Origin: Lysobacter_K koreensis
Lineage (GTDB): Bacteria; Pseudomonadota; Gammaproteobacteria; Xanthomonadales; Xanthomonadaceae
Length of the DNA: 64,000 nt
Direction: 5' to 3'
Assembly: GCF_042677045.1 (NCBI RefSeq)
Contig: NZ_JBHTIH010000002.1
Coordinates: 1,004,017 to 1,068,016, forward strand
The notes under the pieces were generated by a model. It was not told the DNA's origin and made no database searches. It saw only the letters and a program-made list of their open reading frames with translations. Made by a program: the position numbers and the translations under genes. Below, piece after piece: positions 8,337-16,493 of the stretch. Position 1 is the first letter of the stretch, and every line of letters starts with the position of its first letter.

Positions 8337-9374
8337 TCAGCCACCCACCAGGAACATCTCGACCTTCTTGCGCGACACGCCCGCCTCGCTGCGCAACTCG
8401 CTGTAGCGGTCGCCGCGGCGCGACCACACGCCGGCGACGCACTCGGCCAGGGCTTCCGCCCCGCCCGCCAGCGCAGGCCGCAACGCCTGCCCTTCGCCCG
8501 CGAACAGGCAGGTGTAGAGCATGCCGTCGGCCGACACGCGGGCGCGGTGGCAGTCGCCGCAGAACGGCGCGCTGACCGAACTTACGAAGCCGACTTCGCC
8601 GCCGCCGTCGACGAACGCATAGCGCGACGCGACCTCGCCCCGGTATTGAGGGTCCAGCGGCCGCAGCGGCCAACGCGCGTGGATGCGATCGCGCAGCTCG
8701 GCCGACGGCACCACGCGCTCGCGGCGCCAGCCGTTGCAGGTGCCCACGTCCATGTACTCGATGAAACGCTGGACGTGGCCGTGGGCGCGCGCGTACTCGA
8801 CCAGCGGCAGCACCTGGTCTTCATTGAGCCCGCGTTCGACCACGCAATTGAGCTTGATCGGCGCGAAACCGGCGGCCTGCGCCGCGGCGATCCCGGCCAG
8901 CACCTCGGCGACCTCGCCGCGATCGCCCGACATCGCGCGGAAGACCGACGCATCCAGCGCGTCGAGGCTGACCGTGATCCGGCGCAGTCCGGCGTCGCGC
9001 AAGGCCTGCGCGTGCCGGGCCAGCAGCGCGCCGTTGGTGGTCAGTGCGATGTCGGCCAAGCCATCGATCGCCGACAGCCGCGCCACCAGCTCGGGCAACC
9101 TCTTGCGCAGCAGCGGTTCGCCGCCGGTCAGGCGCAGCTTGCTGACGCCGAGGCGGACGAAGCCGCGCACCAGGGTTTCGATCTCGTCGAACGACAATCG
9201 CGACGCCGCGTCCAGGCCGTGGTCGTCCGGCACCCGGTCGGCGGGCATGCAGTACGGGCAGCGGAAGTTGCAGGCCTCGATCACCGACAGGCGCAGGTCG
9301 CGCAGCGGCCGGCCCAACGTGTCGAGCGGAGCGGGGATGGCCGCGAGACCGGGCGTTTGCAGCACGGCGTTCAT
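8337..9374 (-). CDS. moaA: GTP 3',8-cyclase (radical SAM)
   Basis: MoaA, 345 residues. The radical-SAM cluster motif C35-x3-C39-x2-C42 is in A-C-N-F-R-C-P-Y-C-M-P. The second, C-terminal cluster is C-x2-C-x13-C in F-C-G-D-C-H-R-A-R. The S-adenosylmethionine motif L-T-G-G-E-P-L-L is also present, and the protein ends in the essential Gly-Gly. It performs the first step of molybdenum cofactor synthesis. The start overlaps the upstream hydrolase stop by ATGA (9371-9374). An open frame continues further upstream, but family similarity begins only after this ATG. Confidence 0.96.
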   Translation of the reverse strand: MNAVLQTPGLAAIPAPLDTLGRPLRDLRLSVIEACNFRCPYCMPADRVPDDHGLDAASRLSFDEIETLVRGFVRLGVSKLRLTGGEPLLRKRLPELVARLSAIDGLADIALTTNGALLARHAQALRDAGLRRITVSLDALDASVFRAMSGDRGEVAEVLAGIAAAQAAGFAPIKLNCVVERGLNEDQVLPLVEYARAHGHVQRFIEYMDVGTCNGWRRERVVPSAELRDRIHARWPLRPLDPQYRGEVASRYAFVDGGGEVGFVSSVSAPFCGDCHRARVSADGMLYTCLFAGEGQALRPALAGGAEALAECVAGVWSRRGDRYSELRSEAGVSRKKVEMFLVGG

Positions 9375-10129
9375 ACCGGATCTGACCGCAATGCCGTCGT
9401 TTCGTTCAAGCCGACCACCTCGCCCGGGCGGGCGATGCGGTAGCCGCGCGCGGCGAGCGCGCAGCCGTCCTCGGCGCTGGCGTAGTGGTACAGCAGGCAG
9501 CGCGCCAGCAGTTCGCGCGGGTACTCGCGCTCGAGGTCGTCGATGCCGCTGTGCGAGGGATTGCCGTGCAGCGCGCAATCGTGCGCGATCAACTCGCCGG
9601 CATCGGCGAAGCGGGCCAGTTGCTCCGGGATCGGCCGGGTGTCGCCGGTCCAGACCACGCTGCCGCGCAGGCGCAGGCCGAACGAGGTATCGGGCCAGTG
9701 GTGGCGCGTGGCGAACACTTCCAGTCGCAGCCCGTCGTGCCAGAACGACTCGCCGACCGGGATCACCTGGAACGCGTCCCAGAAATTCACCCCGCCCTCG
9801 GCCAGCGCGTTGGGGTAGTCGCCGACGCGCTGGTGCAGCAACGGCACCAGCGGCGCCGGCACGTAGACGCGCACGCGCCCACGTTGGGCTTCATCGAAGT
9901 AGCTGGCGACGAACAGGCGCTCGAAACCGGCGACGTGGTCGAGGTGGGTGTGGGTGATGAACAGCGCGCGCGGCGCCTGCCCGTAGTGCGCGAGGTAGGA
10001 CGTCAGCCCCTCGTTGCCGCAGTCGATCGTCAGCCACGGGCGGCCGTCGCGCTCGATGGTCGCCATCGCCGAACCCAGCTCGACCGCCGAGGCGTTGCCG
10101 ACGCCGTTGAGTCGCAGGCTCCAGGCCAT
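9371..10129 (-). CDS. Metallo-beta-lactamase-fold hydrolase (RNase Z-like)
   Basis: This 252-residue protein starts at the ATG ending at 10129, sharing one base with the kdkA stop (TGATG). The zinc motif H60-T-H62-L-D64-H65 is intact. Further candidate ligands are T-G-D-T-R and the late H-D-C-A-L-H-G segment, and the end carries L-Y-H-Y. The overall form resembles the ElaC/RNase Z branch and cyclic-nucleotide-type hydrolases, but I cannot assign a substrate. It is embedded between a lipopolysaccharide kinase gene and moaA with overlapping codons on both sides. Confidence 0.85.
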   Translation of the reverse strand: MAWSLRLNGVGNASAVELGSAMATIERDGRPWLTIDCGNEGLTSYLAHYGQAPRALFITHTHLDHVAGFERLFVASYFDEAQRGRVRVYVPAPLVPLLHQRVGDYPNALAEGGVNFWDAFQVIPVGESFWHDGLRLEVFATRHHWPDTSFGLRLRGSVVWTGDTRPIPEQLARFADAGELIAHDCALHGNPSHSGIDDLEREYPRELLARCLLYHYASAEDGCALAARGYRIARPGEVVGLNETTALRSDPV

Positions 10130-10878
10130 CAGTAGCCCCGCCCCCAGGCGCGATCGTAGGCGTCGCGCAGGCGCGCGAAGTCGCGCTCGACCTCGGCGAC
10201 CGGGCGCTCGCCGCGCAGCTTCAGCAGCGATCGCTTCAGGCGCGACAGGTTCGCCTCGCGCCAGGGGGTCGCGGGGATCCGCGTCTGGCCGCGGTCGAGG
10301 TCGATGATCCAGCCCTTGCCGGTCGGGTCGAACAGCAGGTTGTGGGCGTTGAGATCGGCGTGGTCGAGGCCGACGCGGTGGCTGCGCGCGATCAGGCGGC
10401 CGGCCTCCTCCCACGGCGCGCCGTCGCCGGCGACCGCGGCGCGGTCGGCCAGGGTGCGGACGTTGTCGAGCTTGTCGAGCAGGATCGCCGCGGTGTACTT
10501 CAGACCGTCGCGGCGGTAGTACGCGGCGATCGGCTGCGGCACCGGCAGGCCTTTGGCCGCGACCGCTCGGGTCAGGCGGAACTCGGCGAAGCTGCGCGTC
10601 TTGGCCGCGTCGCGCCACCAGTAGGCGTCGCGGTTGAACTGGGCGACCATGCCGCCGCGCAGGTAGCGTCGCAGCAGCGCCGGGCCGAACGGTGCATCGA
10701 CGAACCACGCCCCGCCGCGCCCGCCACTCTCGACCGGGCGCGCCTTCTCGCCCCAGTACGCGGGCGAGAACCATTCGGCATTGGCTTGCCGCATCCGGGT
10801 AAGGTCGAACAGAATCGCGCCGTATCCGCTGTCGTCGCGGAACGGCGTCAGTCCTTCGGTCGCGTCATACCCCGTCAT
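10129..10878 (-). CDS. kdkA: 3-deoxy-D-manno-octulosonic acid (Kdo) kinase
   Basis: This 249-residue protein belongs to the KdkA/InaA lipopolysaccharide-kinase group. The kinase-like catalytic loop D-H-A-D-L-N-A-H-N-L-L-F-D and the metal-binding I-D-L-D-R-G are visible, preceded by the substrate region R-R-Y-L-R-G-G-M-V. The family phosphorylates Kdo of the lipopolysaccharide inner core at O-4, a modification typical of single-Kdo cores in Xanthomonas and Haemophilus. It heads the operon kdkA-hydrolase-moaACDE. A divergent family 9 glycosyltransferase starts only 22 bases away. Confidence 0.88.
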   Translation of the reverse strand: MTGYDATEGLTPFRDDSGYGAILFDLTRMRQANAEWFSPAYWGEKARPVESGGRGGAWFVDAPFGPALLRRYLRGGMVAQFNRDAYWWRDAAKTRSFAEFRLTRAVAAKGLPVPQPIAAYYRRDGLKYTAAILLDKLDNVRTLADRAAVAGDGAPWEEAGRLIARSHRVGLDHADLNAHNLLFDPTGKGWIIDLDRGQTRIPATPWREANLSRLKRSLLKLRGERPVAEVERDFARLRDAYDRAWGRGY

Positions 10879-10900
10879 CGCTCCGAGTCTAACAAGTCCC

Positions 10901-11986
10901 GTGCCAACCGCGCCCCATTCCATCTGTCTGCTGAGGCTGTCCGCGCTCGGCGACGTCACCCATGTCGTGCCGCTGGTGCGCACGTTGCGCGCCGCGTGGC
11001 CGCGGGTGGAACTGAGCTGGGTGATCGGCAAGGGCGAGCGCCGCCTGCTCGAGGGTCTGGAGGGCGTCGAGTTCGTCGAGTACGACAAGAAAACCGGGCT
11101 GGCCGGCATGCGCGCGCTGCGCCGCGAACTGCGCGACCGGCTCGGGCCGCAAGGCCGGTTCGACGTGCTGCTGCAGATGCAGGTCGCCGCGCGCGCGAAC
11201 CTGCTGTCGGCCTTCATCCCCGCGACCCGGCGCATCGGCTATGACCGTGCGCGTTCGAAGGACCTGCACGGCCTGTTCGTCAACGAGCGCATCCCCGACC
11301 GCCCCGGTATCCATGTGCTCGATGCGCTGGGCAGCTTCTGCGAACCGCTCGGCCTGCGCCAGGACGACGTGCGCTGGGACTTGCCGGTGCCCGACGACGC
11401 CCGCCAATGGGCGCGCGCGCAGTGGCCAGACGATGGCCGGCCGACGCTGCTGGTCTCGCCGTGTTCCAGCCACGAGCGCCGCAACTGGCGCCCCGAGCGC
11501 TACGCCGCCGTCGCCGACCACGCCGTGTCGCGCGGCTGGCGCGTGGTGCTGTGCGGCGGCCGCAGCGACCTGGAACGCCGCACCAGCGACGCGATCCTGG
11601 CGGCCATGGTCACGCCGACCTCCCAGCCGACCCACACGCCGGTGCTCGACCTGGTCGGCAAGGACACGCTCAAGCAACTGCCGGCGCTGCTCGAGCGCGG
11701 CCAGCTGCTGATGACCCCGGATTCCGGGCCGATGCATATCGCCAACGCGATGGGCACGAAGGTCCTGGGCCTGCATGCGGCCAGCAACCCGGCGCGCAGC
11801 GGGCCGTACTCCGACCGCCGCTACTGCGTCGACCGGTACGACGATGCCGCGCGCAGGTTCCTCGGCAAGCCCGCCGCGACACTGCGCTGGGGCACCAAGA
11901 TCGAGCACGACGGGGTGATGGACCTGGTGACGGTCGACGACGCGATCGCGGCGTTCGAGCGCTACGTCCGCGAGCATCGAAGCTGA
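10901..11986 (+). CDS. Glycosyltransferase family 9 (heptosyltransferase-type)
   Basis: A GTG start at 10901 gives 361 residues. The N-terminal L-L-R-L-S-A-L-G-D-V-T-H is the GT9 signature of WaaC/WaaF-type heptosyltransferases. The C-terminal donor-binding region has P-D-S-G-P-M-H-I-A-N-A-M-G and the W-R-P-E-R-Y segment. It probably adds a heptose or similar sugar to the lipopolysaccharide inner core, which fits the divergent Kdo kinase. An earlier in-frame start at 10781 would lie inside kdkA and lacks similarity. The exact heptose step cannot be decided from sequence alone. Confidence 0.88.
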   Translation: MPTAPHSICLLRLSALGDVTHVVPLVRTLRAAWPRVELSWVIGKGERRLLEGLEGVEFVEYDKKTGLAGMRALRRELRDRLGPQGRFDVLLQMQVAARANLLSAFIPATRRIGYDRARSKDLHGLFVNERIPDRPGIHVLDALGSFCEPLGLRQDDVRWDLPVPDDARQWARAQWPDDGRPTLLVSPCSSHERRNWRPERYAAVADHAVSRGWRVVLCGGRSDLERRTSDAILAAMVTPTSQPTHTPVLDLVGKDTLKQLPALLERGQLLMTPDSGPMHIANAMGTKVLGLHAASNPARSGPYSDRRYCVDRYDDAARRFLGKPAATLRWGTKIEHDGVMDLVTVDDAIAAFERYVREHRS

Positions 11987-12002
11987 TGCCGGTTCGAGCC
12001 GC

Positions 12003-12093
12003 GTAGGACGGGTTTCAACCCGCCGGCTTCTTGCGGGACGAAGGGTCCAACCGCACTCCCTTGTCGCGATGGCGGGGTTGAAACCCGCCCTAC
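12003..12093. repeat. Palindromic repeat doublet, copy B
   Basis: It starts GTAGGACGGGTTTCAAC at 12003 and ends with the inverted arm GTTGAAACCCGCCCTAC at 12093, with about 50 bases between arms. The distal arm supplies the TAG stop codon of the DUF6165 gene (complement of 12090-12092). Confidence 0.9.
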
Positions 12094-12497
12094 GGCGCCG
12101 CGGCCGAGCGGTAGTCCTGGTACGACTTCTCTTCGATGTACGCCGAACCCAGCGCGACGTTGATCTCGCGCTTGATGCGCGCGCGCTCGTCGTTCTCGAA
12201 GTAGACCGCGCGGGCCAGGCGCACGAACTCGTCGTCGAAGGCCTGGGCCTTTTCCTTGATGCGGATGTCGTCCTCGATCACCCACAGGCGCTCGTTGACG
12301 GCCTTGAGGTCGGCGCGCAGGCGGACGATGTCCTTGCCGGCGGCCGGGTGCGCCATCCAAGTCTGCTCGAGCGCGGACAGTTCGTTGCGCACGTTGGCCA
12401 GCTTGGCCGCATCGCTCATGCGCTCGGACTTGATCTGCAGGATCGCGATCTTGTCGAGCAACTCACCGAAGGACACCGGAACCTGGATCTCGGACAT
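12090..12497 (-). CDS. DUF6165 family protein
   Basis: This 135-residue soluble protein starts at ATG 12497; longer frames run into the region before the tRNA gene. It begins S-E-I-Q-V-P-V-S-F-G-E-L-L-D-K-I-A-I-L and is mostly charged alpha helix (long K/E/R-rich segments, residues 25-100), suggesting coiled-coil or helical-bundle structure. Proteins of this type are found next to lipopolysaccharide glycosyltransferase genes, as here, but their function is unknown. The stop codon comes from repeat copy B. Confidence 0.75.
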   Translation of the reverse strand: MSEIQVPVSFGELLDKIAILQIKSERMSDAAKLANVRNELSALEQTWMAHPAAGKDIVRLRADLKAVNERLWVIEDDIRIKEKAQAFDDEFVRLARAVYFENDERARIKREINVALGSAYIEEKSYQDYRSAAAP

Positions 12498-12566
12498 GAC
12501 GCCGCCATTCAGCCATTGGGGGTCGACAGTGTAGCCGGGCTGCAACCCGCCCAGCCGGCGCATGCC

Positions 12567-12595
12567 TTGTCGCGGCGTGGCCGGCCCCGTATCAT
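12567..12595 (+). promoter_or_regulatory. Promoter for tRNA-Ser(CGA)
   Basis: TTGTCG (12567-12572) and TATCAT (12590-12595) are spaced by 17 bases, ending 13 bases before the tRNA. The spacing and position fit a sigma-70 promoter. Confidence 0.65.
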
Positions 12596-12608
12596 GGCCG
12601 GCCCACCC

Positions 12609-12699
<91 letters not shown>

Positions 12700-12709
12700 G
12701 ATTGAACAC

Positions 12710-12735
12710 AAAGGCTGCCTCGGCAGCCTTTTTGT
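12710..12735 (+). terminator. Intrinsic terminator after tRNA-Ser(CGA)
   Basis: The stem AAAGGCTGCC (12710-12719) pairs with GGCAGCCTTT (12722-12731), with a two-base nominal loop and a T-run after it. Confidence 0.85.
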
Positions 12736-12887
12736 TTGCGCCGAGGCAAAGCGCGCGCCCCACGACCCCTCACGCCGCCCCCGCCTAGCATGCCTGGGTG
12801 GTTTCCCTTCCTTGCCTCGCGGCCGCTGCGCCCCGATGATCGCGTTTACCGCTGAGAAGATATGACCCCGTCAGGCCTGCTCGCCCC

Positions 12888-13592
12888 ATGATCGAATTCG
12901 GACACCTGACGCACGTCGGCCTGCGCCGCGAGCTCAACGAAGACACCTACTACGGTGACAGCGAGCTGGGCCTGTGGCTGGTCGCCGACGGCATGGGTGG
13001 CCACGAGTACGGCGAGGTCGCCAGCGCGTTGGCGCGCGAGGCGATCGTGCGCGAGATCCGCGACGGCACCCCGCTGGCGCAGGCCATCCGGATTGCCGAC
13101 GAGGAGATCATCCGCACCTCCAAGCGCCGCAACGACGCCCTGCCGATGGGCACCACCGTGGTTGCCGCGCGCGTCAACGGCAACCGCTTCGAAGTCGCCT
13201 GGGTCGGTGACAGCCGCGTCTACCTGTGGCGCGACGGCCAGCTGGCGCAGCTCTCGCAGGATCACAGCTACGTGCAGGAACTGATCGCCACCGGCGCGAT
13301 TACCCACGAGCAGGCCCGCAGCCACCCGCACCGCAATGTGGTGACTCAGGCGTTGGGCGTGACCGATCCGCGCAACCTCAACGTCGAAACCATGACCGGC
13401 GAGCTCAAGCCGGGCATGCAGCTGCTGCTGTGCAGCGACGGCCTGACCGAGGAAGTCGACGACCGCAACATCGCCAAGGTGCTGGGCCACCAGGACTGCA
13501 GTGCGCAGGAGTGCGTGGATTCGCTGGTTGCCGCCGCGCTCGATGGCGGTGGCTCGGACAATGTCACCGTGATCCTGGTGCGCAGCCACTAG
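12888..13592 (+). CDS. PP2C-family serine/threonine phosphatase
   Basis: This 234-residue stand-alone PP2C domain has an N-terminal R-x-x-N-E-D, the metal-binding A-D-G-M-G-G-H near residue 34, the G-T-T segment, the W-V-G-D-S-R-V-Y strand, the L-L-C-S-D-G-L-T-E motif and the terminal G-G-S-D-N-V-T, giving all metal-site aspartates. It is the size of bacterial Stp/PrpC/PppA phosphatases, which reverse Hanks-type kinase phosphorylation. No partner kinase gene is in the window. It starts 188 bases after the tRNA. Confidence 0.93.
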   Translation: MIEFGHLTHVGLRRELNEDTYYGDSELGLWLVADGMGGHEYGEVASALAREAIVREIRDGTPLAQAIRIADEEIIRTSKRRNDALPMGTTVVAARVNGNRFEVAWVGDSRVYLWRDGQLAQLSQDHSYVQELIATGAITHEQARSHPHRNVVTQALGVTDPRNLNVETMTGELKPGMQLLLCSDGLTEEVDDRNIAKVLGHQDCSAQECVDSLVAAALDGGGSDNVTVILVRSH

Positions 13593-13617
13593 CGGCGCGA
13601 ACTACGAAAACACCGGG

Positions 13618-14349
13618 TCAGGCCGGCGCGGCGTCCGGTTCGGCCGCTACCATCGCATCCCAGACCGCGCGACCAGCCTTCTTGCGCAGCCGTTGCAGCC
13701 GCGCCTCATGCGCGGCGAGTTCGTCGTCGCCGACCAGCACCCGCGGCCGTGCCGACTCGGCGCTGGCCTGGAACGTCGCCACGACCACTTCCGCCGTCTC
13801 ATCGGCGCCGTCGCCGAAGCCGATCTCGCTCTGACCGGAGGTCAGCCCGAGGTAGACCTCGGCCAGCAGCTGGGCATCGAGCAAGGCGCCATGCAACTGG
13901 CGGTGGGCGTTGTCGACGCCGAGGCGCCGGCATAGCGCGTCCAGCGAGTTGCGTTGGCCGGGGTACTGCCGGCGCGCCAGCAGCAGCGTGTCCTCCACGC
14001 CGCAGCGATCGGCCAGGCAGCCGTACTGCGGGCCGAGCATGCGCAGTTCGTTGTCGAGGAAGCCGACGTCGAACGCGGCGTTGTGGATGATCAGCTCGGC
14101 GCCGTCGATGAAGGCGAGGAACTCGTCGACGACCTCCTCGAAACGCGGCTTGTCGGCGAGGAATTCCAACGTCAGCCCGGTGACTTCCTGTGCGCCGGGC
14201 TCGAATTCGCGACCCGGGTTGAGATAACGCTGGAAGGTGCGGCCGGTCGGGCGGCGCTCGAGAAACTCGACGCAGCCGATTTCGACCACGCGGTTGCCGC
14301 GCTCCCAGCTTAGGCCGGTGGTTTCGGTATCGAGGATGACTTGGCGCAT
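13618..14349 (-). CDS. dnaQ: DNA polymerase III epsilon subunit (proofreading 3'-5' exonuclease)
   Basis: This 243-residue protein has Exo I D7-T-E9-T-T-G, Exo II H-N-A-A-F-D-V-G-F-L-D and Exo III H-x4-D in H-G-A-L-L-D-A, the full DEDDh set. The C-terminal R/A-rich tail (R-L-Q-R-L-R-K-K) is where epsilon contacts the alpha subunit. It follows rnhA in the same direction. In Escherichia coli the two are adjacent but divergent, so the neighbourhood is conserved with a changed orientation. It is convergent with the PP2C gene 25 bases away. Confidence 0.95.
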   Translation of the reverse strand: MRQVILDTETTGLSWERGNRVVEIGCVEFLERRPTGRTFQRYLNPGREFEPGAQEVTGLTLEFLADKPRFEEVVDEFLAFIDGAELIIHNAAFDVGFLDNELRMLGPQYGCLADRCGVEDTLLLARRQYPGQRNSLDALCRRLGVDNAHRQLHGALLDAQLLAEVYLGLTSGQSEIGFGDGADETAEVVVATFQASAESARPRVLVGDDELAAHEARLQRLRKKAGRAVWDAMVAAEPDAAPA

Positions 14350-14425
14350 GCGGTTCGCGGTCGGGAATCGGGAAACTGGGGGGAGACGTTACACGGCTGC
14401 TCGGGCCTTGTGGATCCGGCCGCCA

Positions 14426-14881
14426 CTAACGCTTCAGGCGCAGCGCTGCATTGCGCGCGAGCACGTCGACGCGCTCGTTGTCCGGGTCGCCGGAATGGCC
14501 CTTCACCCATTTCCATTCGATGCTGTGGCGCTGCGCGGCCGCGTGCAGGCGCTCCCACAGGTCGCGGTTCTTGACCGGGTCGCCACCGGCGGTTTTCCAG
14601 CCGCGGCGCACCCAGTTCTTCATCCACTCGGTGATGCCCTGGCGCACGTACTGCGAGTCGGTGTGCAGGGTGATCACGCACGGTTCGCTGAGCGTCTCCA
14701 GCGCCATGATCGCGCCCATCAGCTCCATGCGGTTGTTGGTGGTGTCGGGGTCGCCGCCGGAGAGCTCGCGCTCGCGGCCCTTGCAGCGCAGCAGGGCGCC
14801 CCAGCCACCGGGGCCCGGGTTGCCGAGGCAGGCGCCGTCGGTGTGGATGTGGACGGACTTCAGGTCTTCGGGTGAGTTCAT
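14426..14881 (-). CDS. rnhA: Ribonuclease HI
   Basis: RNase HI, 151 residues from ATG 14881. The catalytic carboxylates are visible in H-T-D-G-A-C, R-M-E-L, H-T-D-S-Q-Y and N-E-R-V-D, and the basic handle lies in W-M-K-N-W-V-R-R-G-W-K. It removes RNA from RNA-DNA hybrids. The neighbours dnaQ, methyltransferase and gloB match the classical gammaproteobacterial cluster. Confidence 0.96.
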   Translation of the reverse strand: MNSPEDLKSVHIHTDGACLGNPGPGGWGALLRCKGRERELSGGDPDTTNNRMELMGAIMALETLSEPCVITLHTDSQYVRQGITEWMKNWVRRGWKTAGGDPVKNRDLWERLHAAAQRHSIEWKWVKGHSGDPDNERVDVLARNAALRLKR

Positions 14882-14949
14882 GCGCGCATTATCGCCGCGC
14901 GCGGTCGCAATGGTTGGGACGCGACAAACGCCGCCGGGCTGATGCTGGC

Positions 14950-15603
14950 TCAGCTGGCTTGCCATCGCAGGTTGCGCAAGGGTTTGGGCGGAATCGCCGC
15001 ATATACGCGCTTGTTGATCGCCAGCGCGATGCCCGCGCGCAGCCGGTCGGCCGCGGCGACGCCGGCCTCGCCGTGCGCCACGCGCCAGCGCGGCCCCAGC
15101 CATTGCAGGCGCACCGAGTTGAGTGCGAACCCGGCGCGCAGCAGCGACGCCTGCCAGCGGCCGGGGTCACGCGCGCGCAGGCCGCTGCGGACCCAGCGCG
15201 CGCGGTACGGACTCCACGGGTTCAGCGTCGCCAGCCACAGCGTGCCGCCGGGAGTAAGCAGGCGCGCGCATTCGTCGAGCAGGCCGCGCACCTCGAAATC
15301 GTCGTCCAGCGCATGCTGCAGCAGCAGCGCGCCAAAGCTTTCGCTGGCCAGTGGCAGCGGCAGGCCGCAGCGCAGGGCGCCGTCGAACCCATGCGCATGG
15401 CGACGCAACACCACGCCGCGCCGGCCGGCCGTTTCCGGAGCCACCGCGCCCGGCACTCCGAGCCATGCCCAAGGCAGCGCCGGGCCGGACGCGAGCACCC
15501 GCGCCATCGCCGCCCCCTCGAGCGCCAGCACGCCCTGCCCGGCCGGCGTGGCAAACCACTCCAGGGGCGGCGCGGGTTGACGGGGGCGGGAAACGGGGGG
15601 CAT
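14950..15603 (-). CDS. Class I SAM-dependent methyltransferase-like protein (YafS position)
   Basis: This 217-residue protein starts at ATG 15603. The middle resembles the methyltransferase type 11 fold: L-P-L-A-S-E-S-F-G-A-L-L-L-Q-H-A-L-D-D, then L-L-D-E-C-A-R-L-L-T-P-G-G-T-L-W-L. The N-terminal SAM glycine loop is weak or absent (G-V-P-G-A-V). It lies between divergent gloB and co-directional rnhA, where Escherichia coli has yafS, a predicted methyltransferase, so it is probably that orthologue. The substrate is unknown. Confidence 0.75.
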   Translation of the reverse strand: MPPVSRPRQPAPPLEWFATPAGQGVLALEGAAMARVLASGPALPWAWLGVPGAVAPETAGRRGVVLRRHAHGFDGALRCGLPLPLASESFGALLLQHALDDDFEVRGLLDECARLLTPGGTLWLATLNPWSPYRARWVRSGLRARDPGRWQASLLRAGFALNSVRLQWLGPRWRVAHGEAGVAAADRLRAGIALAINKRVYAAIPPKPLRNLRWQAS

Positions 15604-15728
15604 GGTCGCCGGGGCCTCCGGTAGGTGGGGCTGCGATCCCGATTGTGAGGGAATCGCCGGAAGTATTTGCCGCCACGCGCCCGCGGCGAGCGTTGAAGCC
15701 CACCCGATCGCCGCGAGGAGCGCATGCC

Positions 15729-16493
15729 ATGAACCTGCAGGCCCTGCCCGCCTTCTCGGACAACTACATCTGGGTGCTGACGGGCAACGATGGCCGCGCG
15801 CTGATCGTCGACCCGGGCGAGGCGGCACCGGTGCTGGCCGCTGCCGAACAGGGCCTGCAACCGGCCGGGATACTGCTGACCCACCACCACCACGACCACA
15901 TCGGCGGCACCGCAGCCCTGCTGCGGCGCTGGCCCGGGTTGCCGGTGATAGCGCCCGCGGACGAGCGCATCGACGTGCCCACCCATCGGGTCGGCGACGG
16001 CGAGCGGGTCGCGATCGCGGGCTGGGAGTTCGAGGTCATCGCCCTGCCCGGCCACACCGTGAGCCACGTCGCATTCTTCGGCCACGGGCTGCTGTTCTGC
16101 GGTGACACGCTTTTCAGCTTGGGATGCGGTCGACTTTTCGAGGGTAGCCCGGCGCAGATGCTGGGCTCACTATCGAGGCTGGCCGCGCTGCCCGCTGACA
16201 CCCGGGTCTGCTGCGGCCACGAGTACACGCTGTCCAACGCCGCCTTCGCGCGCGTGGTCGAACCCGACAATCCGGCGCTGCGACGCCGCACCGAACAGGC
16301 CCAGGCCATGCGCGACGCCGGACACCCGACCCTGCCCAGCACGATCGCCGACGAACGCGCATGCAACCCGTTCCTGCGCGTCGACCAGCCAGCGGTGATC
16401 GCGGCGGTGACCCGGCGCCTGGGCAACGCGCCCGATGACGCGGTCGAGACCTTCGCCGAACTGCGGCGCTGGAAGGACGGATTCGTCGCATGA
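15729..16493 (+). CDS. gloB: Hydroxyacylglutathione hydrolase (glyoxalase II)
   Basis: GloB, 254 residues from ATG 15729 behind GAGGAG. The binuclear metal motif T-H-H-H-H-D-H-I-G-G is present, with further ligands in G-H-T-V-S-H, F-C-G-D-T-L-F and C-C-G-H-E-Y-T-L. The glutathione-binding C-terminal segment has R-A-C-N-P-F-L-R. It hydrolyses S-lactoylglutathione in methylglyoxal detoxification. The stop overlaps the mltD start (ATGA). Confidence 0.96.
   Translation: MNLQALPAFSDNYIWVLTGNDGRALIVDPGEAAPVLAAAEQGLQPAGILLTHHHHDHIGGTAALLRRWPGLPVIAPADERIDVPTHRVGDGERVAIAGWEFEVIALPGHTVSHVAFFGHGLLFCGDTLFSLGCGRLFEGSPAQMLGSLSRLAALPADTRVCCGHEYTLSNAAFARVVEPDNPALRRRTEQAQAMRDAGHPTLPSTIADERACNPFLRVDQPAVIAAVTRRLGNAPDDAVETFAELRRWKDGFVA

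Noticed and set aside
7711..8673. A moaD frame extended through moaC, suggesting a fusion
   Set aside because: The extension is Arg-rich out-of-frame moaC sequence. MoaD has normal length from ATG 7710.
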